This document shows positions 20,520-32,108 of a stretch of DNA of 64,000 bases, one piece after another. Both the position numbers and the translations under genes were made by a program. Within the stretch, counting starts at the first letter, position 1, and the number at the start of each line of letters is the position of its first letter. The notes beneath the pieces are model-generated. The model saw only the letters and a program-made list of their open reading frames with translations. It searched no databases and was not told the DNA's origin. Origin of the DNA: Eutypella sp. D-1. Taxonomy: Eukaryota > Ascomycota > Sordariomycetes > Xylariales > Diatrypaceae. Where the stretch lies: contig JAJTTP010000001.1 of assembly GCA_023313575.1 (NCBI GenBank), positions 1,488,001 to 1,552,000 of the forward strand. The letters are read 5' to 3'.

Positions 20520-23199
20520 TCAGAGACCAGAGACCACGCTCTGGACGCCGGCGCTGCGGGCGTCGTCGCGCATCTGGACGAAGGCCTTGAAGTCAGCCTT
20601 GCCGAGCTTCTTGGGCGCGGCGCCGCCGGGGCCGGCGCCGGTGGCGGCGGCGAGGTTGCGGGAGCGCTCGCGCAGGGCCTCGGGGCCGATGATGAAGAGG
20701 TAGCCGATCTCGGTGAGGAGCTCGACGGCGGCCTCGACGTCTTTGGAGAGGGCGAGCTCATCCTTGAGCACGGCGACGTAGGCGGCGATGTCCTTGGTCA
20801 CCATGAGGCCGCCGGTGGCGTTCACGCGGAAGCGGCGGAAGTGGTCGAGCAGTAGGCGGCGGACGGCGAGGGCCAGCGCGCCGCTGAGGACCTCGAGGTT
20901 GCGACCGTCGACGGCCTGGGCCAGCAGGCGCGCGGCGCGCGTCAGGAACGCGCACGTCGTCGTGCACGTCGGCGTCTGCAGGGACTCGACGGCGCCGAGC
21001 TCGTCGCGCGGCAGGAAGTCCGTCTTCTTCTGCTGCGCCAGCGACTTGCCCACCCAGTTCACCACCACGTCCACCGTGCCGCGCATCACGCTGTTGGCCT
21101 TCTTCTCGATCGCGTCCACCCCGACCTTGGCCTGCGCCTCCATGCTCCGCCGCACCGTCGTGTTGGACTCCGCTAGCCGGATCAGCACGCTGTTGATGAA
21201 CCGCGACATGATGCTCGTGATGGTCACGGCCGGCCGCAGGCTCGGCAGGTAGCTCAGGTCCGGCTCCGTCTTGGCGTTCTCCTGCGACGACGCCTTCTCG
21301 TACGCGGCGTCCAGCGCCGTCTCGATGTAGACGTGGCCCATGCTCGTCATGAGTAGGTTCAGGAGCGTGGCGACGTCCTTGGGCGTGTCGCTCGGGCTGC
21401 CCAGCTCGAGCGTTCGCCGGACGCTCTCCGCCAACCACGTCATCATCCTCTTGGCGTTCGCGACGCTTAGGAAGCCGTCCGCCTCGTCGACGTCAATATC
21501 GTTCTTGTTATTGTCGGTGTCGCGTAGACCGGCAACACGCAACATCATGGCCTTCTGCGTCGGCGTGAGGTCGGCCGAGTCGACGCGCTCCAAGTAGGCA
21601 TCCTTGGCACTAGCAATGAGCTGGTTTCCTTGTTGCGCGAGCGACGCCATGAACCCGGTCGGCGCCTTCTTCCTCCTGGAATGGTACAAGTTGTACTTGA
21701 AGAGCAGCGAGTTGTACAGCTCTTCAAGACTCTTCTTCTCACGGTCGATATACGAATTCCCCATGATATATGGCACGAATAGCTCCTCCAGCTGCTGATC
21801 CAGGGTCTGGGCAATCTGCGCCGAACATGGTTCCGGATGTTCTGTCAGGCCGTGTGCCTTGAGATCCTCTATTAGTGAGCTTATATAGCTCCTTGAAGCG
21901 TGTAGAGAGCGGAGGAAGGCCAGTGTGGAGATAGTGTCGGCCTTTTCGAGGACTAATTCTAGTCTCTGTTGTATTGACTGTTGGAATACTCTTTGTATGA
22001 ACTTGATCAAGACCGTCTCGTAATATGGAAATGCCCTCTTTATGATGAAGGACTCCTCCTGCATAATAATGCGCACCTCGTCGACCAGAGACTGTAGACT
22101 AGGCTCGACACCTGGAGGGGCAGAATCCGGGTCCGCGAGCTGCTCCCAAGTATCACCGTCTGTCGTAACTTCTTCCGCAAGCAACTGATCCCGGTCGATG
22201 AAAAACTGGTGTTGGTTCACAAATATCGCGATGACACTGGCGCCCCCGTTGAAATCGTACAAGACCTTTGCGCATTCCCTCATGTCGTCGAAGTTCTGTT
22301 TTCGGTAGCTGTTGTTGAATTGTTTCAACAAATCCTGCTCCAGAGTCTCGCAGAACTTTTCAAGAACCTCCCGGGTATTATGTATCGTGTCAGAGGCGCC
22401 GGCGCCGGCACCATTCGTGACCCCATTTCGATATATGCCATTTGTCGACCCCCAAGAGGTGGGATCGAGCCGCTGGCTTATGCGCATCAACTGCTGCGCG
22501 ATGACGGCACATTTGACTTTGTTATCTGCGCTGCCCTGTCTCTGAATATCCTGTAAGGATGTGAGCTGGCCGGTCTCGCTGACTTCGAGCCAGCACTGTA
22601 TCAGGAAATTCGCATCCAAGGCACGCCTCCTTTTCCTGTCGAGCTCCTCGAGCTTCTCTCCTATCTGTAGGGCGATGTTGCCATCTGGATCTTCTCGACT
22701 ACGGTCATTTCCATTGGGGTTATTAAGCCGGATATCGAGATCTTCGAACTGCAAGATGGATTGCTCGAGTTTCCGGCCGAGGGTATCTAAGGTCTGGTCA
22801 TGGTCACCTTCGGCGAGGCGCACCTGTGTGGAGAGTTCGGACTCCTTCACTCGTAACTCGTCTGATAGGTTTCCGAGTCCTTGTAATGCGTCTGAGAGAA
22901 GACGTTAATATATCTCTAGATCAATTTGTAGGCTAAAGTGTAGGCTAAAGCAAAGTCAGATCGGGTCGGAGCATACTCTCAAAAGTTCTGATTAGGGGTT
23001 TCGGGTCGAATGCTTGCTGTGAGGAGGGGCCGGATCGTCGGTTGGCGGGGACTGCGCTTTCAGCAAGACTATCGACAAAATCGCGTACTATAAAATCTTT
23101 GCTAGAGAAGTCGTCGAGGGTGAAGCTGGGACCCGTAGGGAACAGGGCTCGCGATCCGGAGCTGTTCCGGTCTGTCGCCGTATCGAATAAGGACGGCAT
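20520..23199 (-). CDS. sec10: Exocyst complex subunit Sec10
   Basis: Two exons, 22977-23199 and 20520-22891, joined in phase to 864 residues, a usual length for fungal Sec10. The 85-nt intron has donor GTATGC and acceptor CAG, and the join gives RTFENALQGLGNLSDELR. Recognisable family segments are GPSFTLDDFSSKDFIVRDFV near the N-terminus, an early coiled-coil region (STQVRLAEGDHDQTLDTL, LEQSILQFEDLDIRLN), FNGGASVIAIFVNQHQFF, EEPSFIIKRAFPYYE-like text (here EESFIIKRAFPYYE), RVFQQSIQQRLELVLEKA, and the ELFVPYIMGNSYIDREKKSL motif. Sec10 is one of eight subunits of the exocyst, which tethers secretory vesicles to the plasma membrane at growing hyphal tips. The C-terminal third is encoded by much more GC-rich DNA than the N-terminal part. 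It is divergent from nus1. Confidence 0.93.
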
Positions 23200-24411
23200 A
23201 GCTTACTAGTAGTAGGCGCTACATGAGGTTTGAAGGAAAAGGGAAGAAAAGAAGTGAAGTGAAGTGAAGGAGCAGTGGTTAAAGCCCCGGAGGGCCTCCT
23301 CGAATACCGAAACGGTCGTCGTTGATCGTGTGCGTTATCGTTGCTTCATGAGGTGCATCAGTGATATTTAGAGGTTGTAATTGAGTGAGTACGGGATGGT
23401 TAACGTCCACTAACATGGCAACAGTACCTAGGTAGGTAGGTACCTCCTACCTAGTCCACGCAGCCACGGGTAGGTAGGCTAAGGGATGGCCCGGGGGAGG
23501 GGGTTGATGTACAGCAAGTACTACCTAGTGATGGATAACTAAGTACGACATGTATAATAACTTCAATCTCGATAGCGATCAAGTATGTACCTAACGAGTC
23601 GAGTCAAGTCTACCTGCCGTTAATGTATGTACCTACTCTTGGGCTGTATATTTTATCAAGGTAAGGTAGGGCTGTTAGGTTACCTTTACCTTGGTGCCTA
23701 GTCGATACGTAGCCACATTACTTCGTAGTTAGAAGGAACTTACCATCAGAAACGTCACGCTGTGGCTGAGTACTAAAGAATACACCAATTAAATACATCT
23801 AACCATTGAAGTACCATTGTGGTAACTTGCAGGAGCTCACCTGGCAAAGCCTGGACAGCTACAGTCTCAGCTCTCAGCCACTCTGGCCCAATTAAAAAAA
23901 GAGAACAAAAAGCAACCTGACCTTTCCAGGTTCAGCTGTGGTAGCATACCTACAGGTAGTAGATTACCATTGATTACGTACAAGACCACGAATCTCCTGA
24001 TCACAGCAAGTCACGAAGAAGGAAGAAGGTGGCGGCGATGCAGACAACAACTACCTCCAGGGCTACACCTACATACATCCATGGATAGAAATTAAACCTT
24101 ATACGGAGTGCCAATTTCTTAATCGTTCTATTCGTCTTTCTTTCTCCTTCTCACTCCTCCCTCCTTCTTCTCTATCTATCCATCTCTCTTTTATAGTTTC
24201 TTTTTTTCTCCTTTTTACTACAGTCTCCTTACAGCAAAACAGCAAAGCTAGTCTTCGTCTGTTTACGGTTTAATTTAGTTCTAGTGATCAGAAAAGAAAA
24301 TCCACACATCGCCAGTATATTTATTGGCTTCTACCTCCTACAAATTTACATTACAGGCTACCCATAAACAAGCCAGACCAGACCAAGGAGACAACCAAAG
24401 ATCTCGGGACA
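23200..24411. promoter_or_regulatory. Divergent promoter region between sec10 and nus1
   Basis: 1.2 kb between two outward-facing start codons, with no supported gene. A 9-bp perfect inverted repeat (CTAGGTAGG / CCTACCTAG at 23428-23436 and 23446-23454) and several further TAGGTA motifs lie in the sec10-proximal half. A strong C/T-rich tract at about 24125-24215 probably marks the nus1 core promoter and leader. Confidence 0.55.
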
Positions 24412-25517
24412 ATGTCTTTTTCTTATAAAGACACGAGTGCATACCGGGAAGATGAGAAAACGGGGCACAAGAATCTCGACGCACAAAGGCGCGAGTATAT
24501 GCTTCAGGTTCGTCCATCTCAAGTCAAGTCAAGCTTGTGACAGGCAACCAAGAACTAACTGATTGCTTGCTTCTCTTCACTTCACTAGACCTATGTAAGA
24601 CCCGACGAGAGACCAAACAGGAGGCAAGCAAAGTCCCACCTTGGTGTCAGGAGATTCCTCAAGGCCCAGCTTCATGCCTTTTTATACGTCTTGATCCATG
24701 CCATATTTTCCGTCTACATCCGCTTCCGCATCGCCTACCGTGCCGTACGCGACCGTGTCCTCTCCATCTTGAACTATCACCACAACACACCCGATTACGT
24801 TCGACGAGATGTTGGTGCCTTCAAGCGCTTGCCAAAACACGTCAGTGTTATATTAACCCTAGAGGATGGGGGCCGCGCCGGAGACGCTCTGGAGAAGCTG
24901 GTTAATGAGGTTGCCGAAATTGCCGCCTGGTGCGCTTCTGCTGGAATACCTCGCCTTTCCGTCTATGAGAAAACAGGTGTGTAGAACATCTCTTCTCGAT
25001 GTCCATCTATATTCAAGTAGCTAACAGCCGGCTTCTCCCTCAAAAAGGTGTCCTGAAACGATACATGCCTCAGACCCACCGAGCAATCAACCACAAACTG
25101 AAGGCTTGGTTCGGCAAATTCCATGCCCCCAGTCTCTCCCTGCACGCCCGTGGTGCAGAACCTGTCCAGGCATTCAAGGGACCTTCCGCTCTCAATGTGC
25201 TGCTCCTATCTACTGAAGATGGTCGCGAGGCCATGGTCGACTTGACCAAGGTGTTCGCCCACATGGCCCAGCGAGACAAGATCTCCACCGCAGATATCAC
25301 CACCGACTTGATTGACAACGAACTGGGTGAGGCCGTCATGCCGGAGCCCGACTTGCTCCTCTCTTTTGAGCCCTTCGTCGATCTCCAAGGCTACCCCCCT
25401 TGGCCCATCAGGCTGACTGAGATCTTCGCCTCTCCTGACAACCAGGGCGTCAACTACCAAGTGTTTCTACGTGGCCTGGGCAAGTACAGCCAGGCCACCT
25501 TCAAGCTTGGGAAATAG
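24412..25517 (+). CDS. nus1: Dehydrodolichyl diphosphate synthase complex subunit Nus1 (NgBR-like)
   Basis: Three exons, 24412-24507, 24589-24976 and 25048-25517, give 317 residues in phase. Intron 1 (81 nt) has the unusual donor GTTCGT but a good branch (ACTAACT) and acceptor CTAG; intron 2 (71 nt) has GTGTGT and AAAAG. A basic stretch precedes a hydrophobic segment (about residues 60-76, AFLYVLIHAIFSVYI), which anchors the protein to the ER. The cis-prenyltransferase-like domain follows: LPKHVSVILTLEDGG, LVNEVAEIAAWCASAGIPRLSVYE and PEPDLLLSFEPFVDLQGYPPW. Nus1 has no catalytic site alone but pairs with Rer2/Srt1-type subunits to make dolichol precursors for glycosylation. The last four residues are KLGK, where human NgBR has RLGK; see findings. 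It is convergent with the AlkB gene, 134 bp apart. Confidence 0.92.
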
Positions 25518-25651
25518 ACAGTCACACATAATCTTCCGATCTTGTTATTTGCCTTCCCCGCACGCACGGGTGCGTATACGTGCGGCGTATTTCGAGTTGA
25601 GCGAGCCACTTACTAGAGCATAGACTTAATGCGTAACTACATATACCCGTC

Positions 25652-26806
25652 CTATTGAGGGTTCCACTGCTTCATCTCATGATTAACTGAGTCCCATCGA
25701 TAAATCGGGCCATTTCCCACGTTATAGTTGTAATAGTTCTCGGTGCCGCCCTTGATCATGGCCCTCCGGAACGTAATGTTGATTCTTCCACCGTCTTGCT
25801 CGTTCCTGCCGCTCCGTTTCGGGATCGAGTGCAGCCAATTCGCCTGCGTGGTACCCCTCATAAGGACCATGTCGCCACTCGCGAGGGGTAGCTTCAGGGG
25901 CTTATCAGCGCCAACAGAACCTCCCCCCTTCTCGTCTGTGCGCGGGGGGCCCTCCTTGACGGAGACCGGCTTGTGCTTCATCAGGAAGTCCCGGGTCGCT
26001 CCCAGCGAGAAGGACGCGATGGCCGGGCGGGGCCCGAGGAACCGCTCGTCGTCGCTGTGATACGAGATGCTGTCGGCGCCCGAGGCGTAGTAGTTGACGA
26101 GGCAGAAATTGAAGATGCAACCCGTGGCAGCCTCGGCGGACCGCCGCAGCTCGTCGAGGCATTGCGGAATCGGCCGCGGCGGGTACCTGGCGTAATATTT
26201 AGTGTCGACGGAGGAGGCTGGTGTGCCGGTGGACGTGTCCACCACGCGTCCATCGGGGGAAAACCGCGACGTCTCGTCGATCCCGAACACCGTCGTCCAC
26301 CGCGGCGTACGAATATGGGTCCCCCCCGTACCGCCACCCCGTCGGATGTCGTACTCCACGCGATAGAACGGCAGCGAGGACCGCAGGAACCGGAATAGCT
26401 CGCTCGCCGCGGCGCGAGGCACGTACGGCTCGAAGTACAGTAGGTCTAGGTCTGGCTGGTCATCGATCGCGCGACCGGTGCCCGGCGCTGGCAAGCTTGC
26501 CAGCTCCGCGCTGAGGCTCGCCGGCAGATGCGGGATCGGAAAGGGATATGTCGGGTGATTGGAATAGCCGGTCTGTATTCAGGGGAGGAGGGATGGGGGT
26601 TTTTCCTTACGTAATTAGGAGGGTGTTGGAGTGATTTGGTATTTAATTTGAGGGTGGGTTAAGAGAAGAAAAAGAATATCTGTGGATTTTTTTTCTTTCT
26701 CGTCGGTTTAACTTACGGGCGTCTCTTCCGCGTTTGCCTCTCCGCTGCGCGGCTTCTTGGGCTTCGGCGCCCCGAAGAAAGCGTCGATCGTTCGTTTCTT
26801 GGACAT
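25652..26806 (-). CDS. AlkB-family 2-oxoglutarate/Fe(II) dioxygenase (ALKBH2/3-like)
   Basis: Two exons, 26717-26806 and 25652-26572, joined in phase to 336 residues; the intron (144 nt) has donor GTAAGT and acceptor ACAG. Exon 1 encodes a 30-residue basic head that begins MSKKRTIDAFFG, close to a PCNA-interacting peptide, followed by PKPKKPR. The catalytic domain shows HIRTPRWTTVFG, FNFCLVNYYASGADSISYH, the iron ligands H202 and D204 (HSDDE) and H278 (WLHSIPKR), and the 2-oxoglutarate-binding arginines in RINITFR (293 and 299). These enzymes oxidatively remove N1-methyladenine/N3-methylcytosine-type damage from DNA or RNA. The nuclear-looking head and PIP-like box favour a DNA repair role. 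The protein lies between convergent nus1 and divergent trm5. Confidence 0.9.
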
Positions 26807-27650
26807 GGTGGTGGTGGTGGTGGCCCTGCGCATGTAGACTACTACACTCTACACATATAAATTTTACCTTTGTGTGACGAAGAAACCAAAAAGAAAGCTG
26901 ATACTTGAATGAAGTTTCGACTGGATTGAACTGATCTATCTATCATTTGCGCTCATGATTTTGTTTCTTAATGGAAGCACATGTATGGATATATATATGC
27001 GGCTGACTGACTCTACCGACCTAGTAAGGTAATTAAATTCAATGACGTCCTCCATGTCTTCTACCTTTTTCTTTTTTCTTATAAAGTTTTTAAAAAAAAC
27101 AAAAAAAAACTCAGCTTTGTCATGACGCACAGTGGCTCTTGGAACGGGTGATTTGACCTCGCTAGACACAGAGCCTATGTAGAAGTTAGGGTGGCTTTGT
27201 ATATACAGACGAGCCAGATCTCAGGTGTCTATGTAGTGGATGTTTGGTGACGATCTTTCTCTTTTCCCTCTCTCACTCAGCCTTATTAAATCAATCGCAA
27301 AAGTTAAATTCCATGGAACTGGAAGGGGGGACACCCCTCATGTCCACTTTATTTTTAACCCCACCCCCAGTCAACCTTCGAGAACTATTCTAAAATTCTA
27401 GAATATTACCATGTGCATACATACAAATTATTTTCTCCTTTTTTAGTTTTTTCATATCGCGACTGATACATAGTATAATGGCGGTAAGCTAACTAACCCT
27501 TAAGACCTTCCTTCCTCAAAACAAAAAAGAGGATACCCGCGAAAAGGGAGGCAAATGCATTAAAAAAAAGAAATCTCTTATACTGATATTTGCCCCCCGC
27601 TTCCCCCCTAAAAAAAGGACCCCGCGACGGAAGAGCACGACCGCGACACC
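26807..27650. promoter_or_regulatory. Divergent promoter region between the AlkB gene and trm5
   Basis: 844 bp between outward-facing start codons; no gene seen. It is AT-rich with A and T runs around 27059-27115 and a short GGT repeat directly upstream of the AlkB start (26807-26823). Confidence 0.55.
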
Positions 27651-29005
27651 ATGAATCCCTTCCGGCCCCCGACGATCATCCGCGCCGCCGCCGCGGGCGC
27701 CTCCTCCGCCGGATTCACCCTCGACCGATCGCTATTCGCCAAGACGGTGAACCTGGCGGCGGCGGCCGTGGCCGACAACAGGAAGATCAGCGAGTGGCGG
27801 CGCATCCTGCAGAAGACGCGGGAGCTGCTGGACGCCGACCGCATCCAGGTGGTGCGGTCGCACCCCGACGCCGCGCTGGCCGCGCGCGGCTCCAAGTGCC
27901 TGCTCCTCGACCCCAGGGTCCAGGCCGCCGTGCCGGAGACCTGGAGCGCCGACCTCAAGAGCGCCATCGAGAGTCGTGAGCTCGGCCTCGTCCCGTTCGA
28001 GTTGGCGTTGACTTATGATTACTGGCTCTACGGTATGCGATCGCAAGCAACAAGCAAAGATGGAAAGAAAGAACAGCACGTCTGACTGTAATCTACTAGA
28101 GGACATCATGCAGGTCCTGATCCCCCCCGAGAAGCGCGACGTACACGACGGGATCCCGCAAGGGTTCAACTCGGCGGGGCACGTGGCGCACCTCAACCTG
28201 CGGGAGAATTACATGCCGTACAAGAAGGTGATCGCGGAGGTGCTGGTGGACAAGAACCCGCACATCCGGACGGTGATCAACAAGACGGCGGACGTGGGCA
28301 CGGAGTCCGAGTTCCGGACGTTCGGCTACGAGGTCCTCGCCGGCCCTGACGACCTCGACGTCGAGGTGCGCGAGAACGAGTGCGTCTTCCGCTTCGACTA
28401 CTCCAAGGTCTACTGGAACAGCAAGCTGCACGGCGAGCACACCCGCCTCATCGACCTGTTCCGCCCCGGCGAGGTCGTCTGCGACGTCATGGCCGGCATC
28501 GGCCCCTTCGCCGTCCCCGCCGGCAAGAAAGGCGTCTTCGTCTGGGCTAACGATTATAACCCCGACAGCTATCGCTACCTCGACGAGAGCATCAAACGCA
28601 ACAAGGTGAGCTGCGCGCGTGCGCTCGCCTACCCTCCTATCCCCCCAACCCTTAACTTGAAACCACATCAGCAGTTGCTTACGCTACGCTACGTATGCAG
28701 GTCGAGGACTACGTGCGGCCCTTCAACCGCGACGGGCGGGTCTTCATCACAGAAGCGGCGGACGCCGTATACGCAGCGTTCAAGAACGGGGAGTACGCCA
28801 CGGTCCGGATGACGAACAAGGAGCGGAGCAAGCGGAAGCGGGCGATAGCGCAGGGACAGGCGCCGGAGTCGCTGCCCGAGCCGGAGCGCGTGCCCATCCC
28901 GGCCACCATCGCGCACTTCGTCATGAACCTGCCGGCGACCGCGACGACGTTCCTGCCGCACTTCCGAGGCCTGTACGCGGGGCGCGAGGAGCTCTTCGCG
29001 CCGCA

Positions 29006-29036
<31 letters not shown>

Positions 29037-29276
29037 GCAAAGCTGCCCATGGTGCATGTCCACTGCTTCGCGCCCAAGGTGGAGGACGACTCGTCGGTGC
29101 GCGAGGTCTGCGGGCGCCTCACGGCGGAGCTCGGCGTCGCGTTCGTGCCCGGCGACGACCCCGAAGAGCCCGGCAGGGTCGCCGTCCACAACGTCAGGAC
29201 CGTCGCCCCCAACAAGGACATGTTCTGCGCCTCGTTCAGGCTGCCGCCCGAAGTAGCGTTCGCCCCTCGACCTTAG
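27651..29276 (+). CDS. trm5: tRNA (guanine-37-N1)-methyltransferase Trm5
   Basis: Three exons, 27651-28032, 28100-28605 and 28701-29276, give 487 residues in phase. Introns of 67 and 95 nt have donors GTATGC and GTGAGC and acceptors CTAG and GCAG. Family signatures are clear: [44 protein letters not shown] (226-237), the SAM-binding loop [15 protein letters not shown] (from residue 255) and [10 protein letters not shown]. Trm5 methylates G37 next to the anticodon, which prevents +1 frameshifting, and in fungi serves both cytosol and mitochondria. Exon 3 contains [10 protein letters not shown], the usual position of the N-P-P/L catalytic motif, and a run of nine glycines encoded by nine GGC codons (29010-29036), a variable surface loop. 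The whole gene is very GC-rich. Confidence 0.93.
29010..29036 (+). repeat. (GGC)9 coding trinucleotide repeat
   Basis: Nine consecutive GGC codons within trm5 exon 3, encoding nine Gly residues between the catalytic region and the last conserved strand. Such pure codon runs vary in length between strains. Confidence 0.9.
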
Positions 29277-31582
29277 AACCTTTGTGAAATTCAAGTACAC
29301 ATACCTACCCTTTACAAGTAGGTAGGTAACTTAGGGTTGCTATCTCATTTACAGGGGTGAGCTGATAACTAAGCTCAACCGCTCACTGCACGCCAAGAAC
29401 ATAGATTCCACCCCACCTCTACATATCTTCCCCCCCCCCCGGTCCTACCCTACGTGTAATCCCTACTGCCCTATCAGGAGTGCGCGAGGCGCTCGGTGAT
29501 CGCTCCGCGAAATAGATGGAAATGCGACCAGGGACAGCGAGGGTGCGATGCAAACGAGATAGAGAGGTGCGCGACGAGATGGGTGCCACACCAGGCTCGG
29601 ATTACTTAGTTCGGGATTTCGCGGGCAGCAGGGGAGGGAAATGGAGGGGGGATGGCTAGGTTTAAAGGCAGGATGGTTGATACGCTGGGAGGACAGACGG
29701 ATAGGGTGGGGTGGGATCTTATCATCTGTTTCTAAATCCCCTCTGCCCTTCCTGACTCTGCTTCCCGGTATCCGCAGGGGAGCTGCCGAATAAGCACTGC
29801 CGGCCTATATTACATACAATCCACCTTGTTCTGCATCGCATGCAGACAAGGTAAAGGGGAAATCCCGAAAATGTTCGGGCGGCTTAGTTTGATGGACGAG
29901 GAACACAGCCTCCCCCGCCCTTCCCCCCCTCCCCAGGCACCGAATCATCCACAGTGCATTACTACCTTTAAAAACAGCTGTGGAACGGGGACACACAGAT
30001 CGTCAAGAAACAGAAACAAGCAAGGCGCACTTCACATTAAGCAAGGGCCGTGTTACTGTTACGGGCACATGTGGCAGCCACCGCCATCTTTTTCTTCGTT
30101 CGTGCGCCACATGGTGTGCGTGCCAAGCGAAATGGTAACCGAATCAGGGGAAATGGGGAAGGGAAAGGGGGGGGGGGGGGGGGAAGAAAAAGAGAAAGAG
30201 AAAAAAACGCCCATGCAGATGCAGGATGCCTGGTATCAGCAGCAGCAGAAGAAACAACGAGCAGCATAAATGCAATGCACACTGATTAGAGCCTCGATAT
30301 GACATGTCTCTTTTTTCACCGGATCGATACGTAAAGGGAGGGAGGGGTGTGGAGTAGTGGTTTGAGCGGTGGTCGGGGTGATGGTGTGAGGGGGTGGGAT
30401 AACTCGCGACCGGGTCCTGGTTGCATCGTAGATGGGCCAGCGTTCTCTGGTTTTACGCGACCCTATGGCTGGCCCCGTCCGACGTTTCAGGGGGTGAGGG
30501 GAAAAGGAAACGCAGACCTTCGCGCCGATCTTGCTGCGAGGCAACAAGCTTCCCCCCGGGCCAGCGCCTGCAGCCTTCTCGCCTTGCAGCGGCAGCAACA
30601 AGCAAGCATTAGCTCTATGCTCAAATACATTAGCATGCCCTCTTTCTCTGCCTGCACCTGCAGGTGGGAGTTTGGGGTGTGCTCGTATGTGACTTAATTG
30701 ATACGAAGAAGCCCCGCCCGCGAACTCGGGAGATCAATTCTACCTTACTTCTTACCTACTATGTTACGTACATATATCTTTATCCCATCTTATCCGGTTT
30801 GCTTCGAGCGTCCGTCCCTATCAGGCGCCAGCGCAGACGAGAGGGTAACGTAGGGATAGGGTTGCTTCAACGTGCAACCACGCAGATCTTCGTCGATCCT
30901 CGATCTTCAAGCAAAGCCAGCAAACCCGTTTGGCCAAGGCTATTATTGCCAGTCACATACTTGTAAGTCCATAGTTGACAATGTTGCCTGGGCCTAGGTA
31001 GCCTCATCATGGCCGTATAAGGTAGCAACCTGGATTTCGGGACCGCGGACGGCATCGGCTGGATCGGCTGGCTTTCCCGAGCCTGCGCCCCATTCGCTAT
31101 TCGGGCGCCCCGGGGCAGACGTCTAGACCGAGAGGGTCTCGACGCCATGTTCCCCTTTCTACTCATGTCGCCCATTACTGTCCTACCCATCGCAAATTGA
31201 GCCATCGAACCACAAAACGTGCAAGATGGGAATTCGATATGATGTCCCGCCTGGTGGCGGTAGCAGCAGCAGCAGCACTGCAGTGACTGCACGCATACAT
31301 ATGCGACGTGTGCGTGGACATATCTCTCATGTTGTGGAAGGGCTCCCGGTCATGCAAGCCCTGTGAAGTCCATGCAACGTCACTGCATTGCACTTACATA
31401 TACCACACATCCTCGGGTCGCACGACATGGGGAGGGGCGAACGGCCCAACGGTAGCCGAGTGCTTTTTGAGCGAGGAAGACTCCGGGGACGGGGCTGGTG
31501 GGATTGGGGTGATGGTGAGAACCAGTTCCGTCCCCCCTCTTCCTTTCATTTATTTTATCACGTCTTCTGTCTACCCGTCCAA

Positions 31583-31805
31583 GTCGTGGACACTGAAATT
31601 GGCACCCGCCACCCAAAGAAATCTATGCAAATCGCTAGATACGCTCAATACCTCAGCGCCTTCAGTATGTGATGAGCATCTACGGCCTTTTGATAAGTGA
31701 TTCTCTGAAATTATGTATGATATACCCTTCATTATGAGATAAGTATATGTAAATAGCCTAGGTAACGGTAGGCAGGGGGTGCCAATTTCAGTGTCCACGA
31801 CTTTG
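31583..31805. mobile_element. Non-autonomous DNA transposon (MITE-like), 27-bp inverted repeats
   Basis: A perfect 27-bp inverted repeat (31581-31607 and 31777-31803) brackets about 170 bp of non-coding sequence. The 8-mer CCGTCCAA is directly repeated at 31575-31582 and 31806-31813, on the two edges, as expected for an 8-bp target duplication of hAT-type elements. The two ends are offset: on the right a few extra bases (TTTG) separate the repeat arm from the duplication, so the exact termini are uncertain by 2-4 bp. There is no transposase frame inside. I see no second copy in this window. Confidence 0.6.
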
Positions 31806-32063
31806 CCGTCCAATCTTGAGTCCTTCGTAGATACAAACAAGTGGGCAAGACCGGCGTCCACCCTTCCCGGGACCGCTATGCTGCCAGGAGATTGGCCGGC
31901 ATCCTCTTAACCGGAGGAGTACGAGGATGCAAGCTGACGGTGCCGTGACGCTATGCGCATAGTTGGTATCGGTATGTAGCACGCCCGAGGCCCGGAACGG
32001 AGGAATACGCCCCCTACCTCCCCCCCCTGCCAGCTATACATCAAGCCACTCCGTTGTCCATGT

Positions 32064-32108
32064 TTCCGTGCAGCTGTTGAAAAGTAGTGACGTGGAAGCT
32101 GCACGGAA
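32064..32108. repeat. Perfect 12-bp stem hairpin
   Basis: TTCCGTGCAGCT at 32064-32075 is repeated in inverse orientation at 32097-32108, separated by 21 nt. It lies in the gene desert about 260 bp from the MITE-like element. Confidence 0.85.

Noticed and set aside
20758..21438. A 226-codon minus-strand frame inside sec10
   Set aside because: Same strand, different phase within the GC-rich 3' part of sec10; Arg/Gly/Ala-rich shadow.
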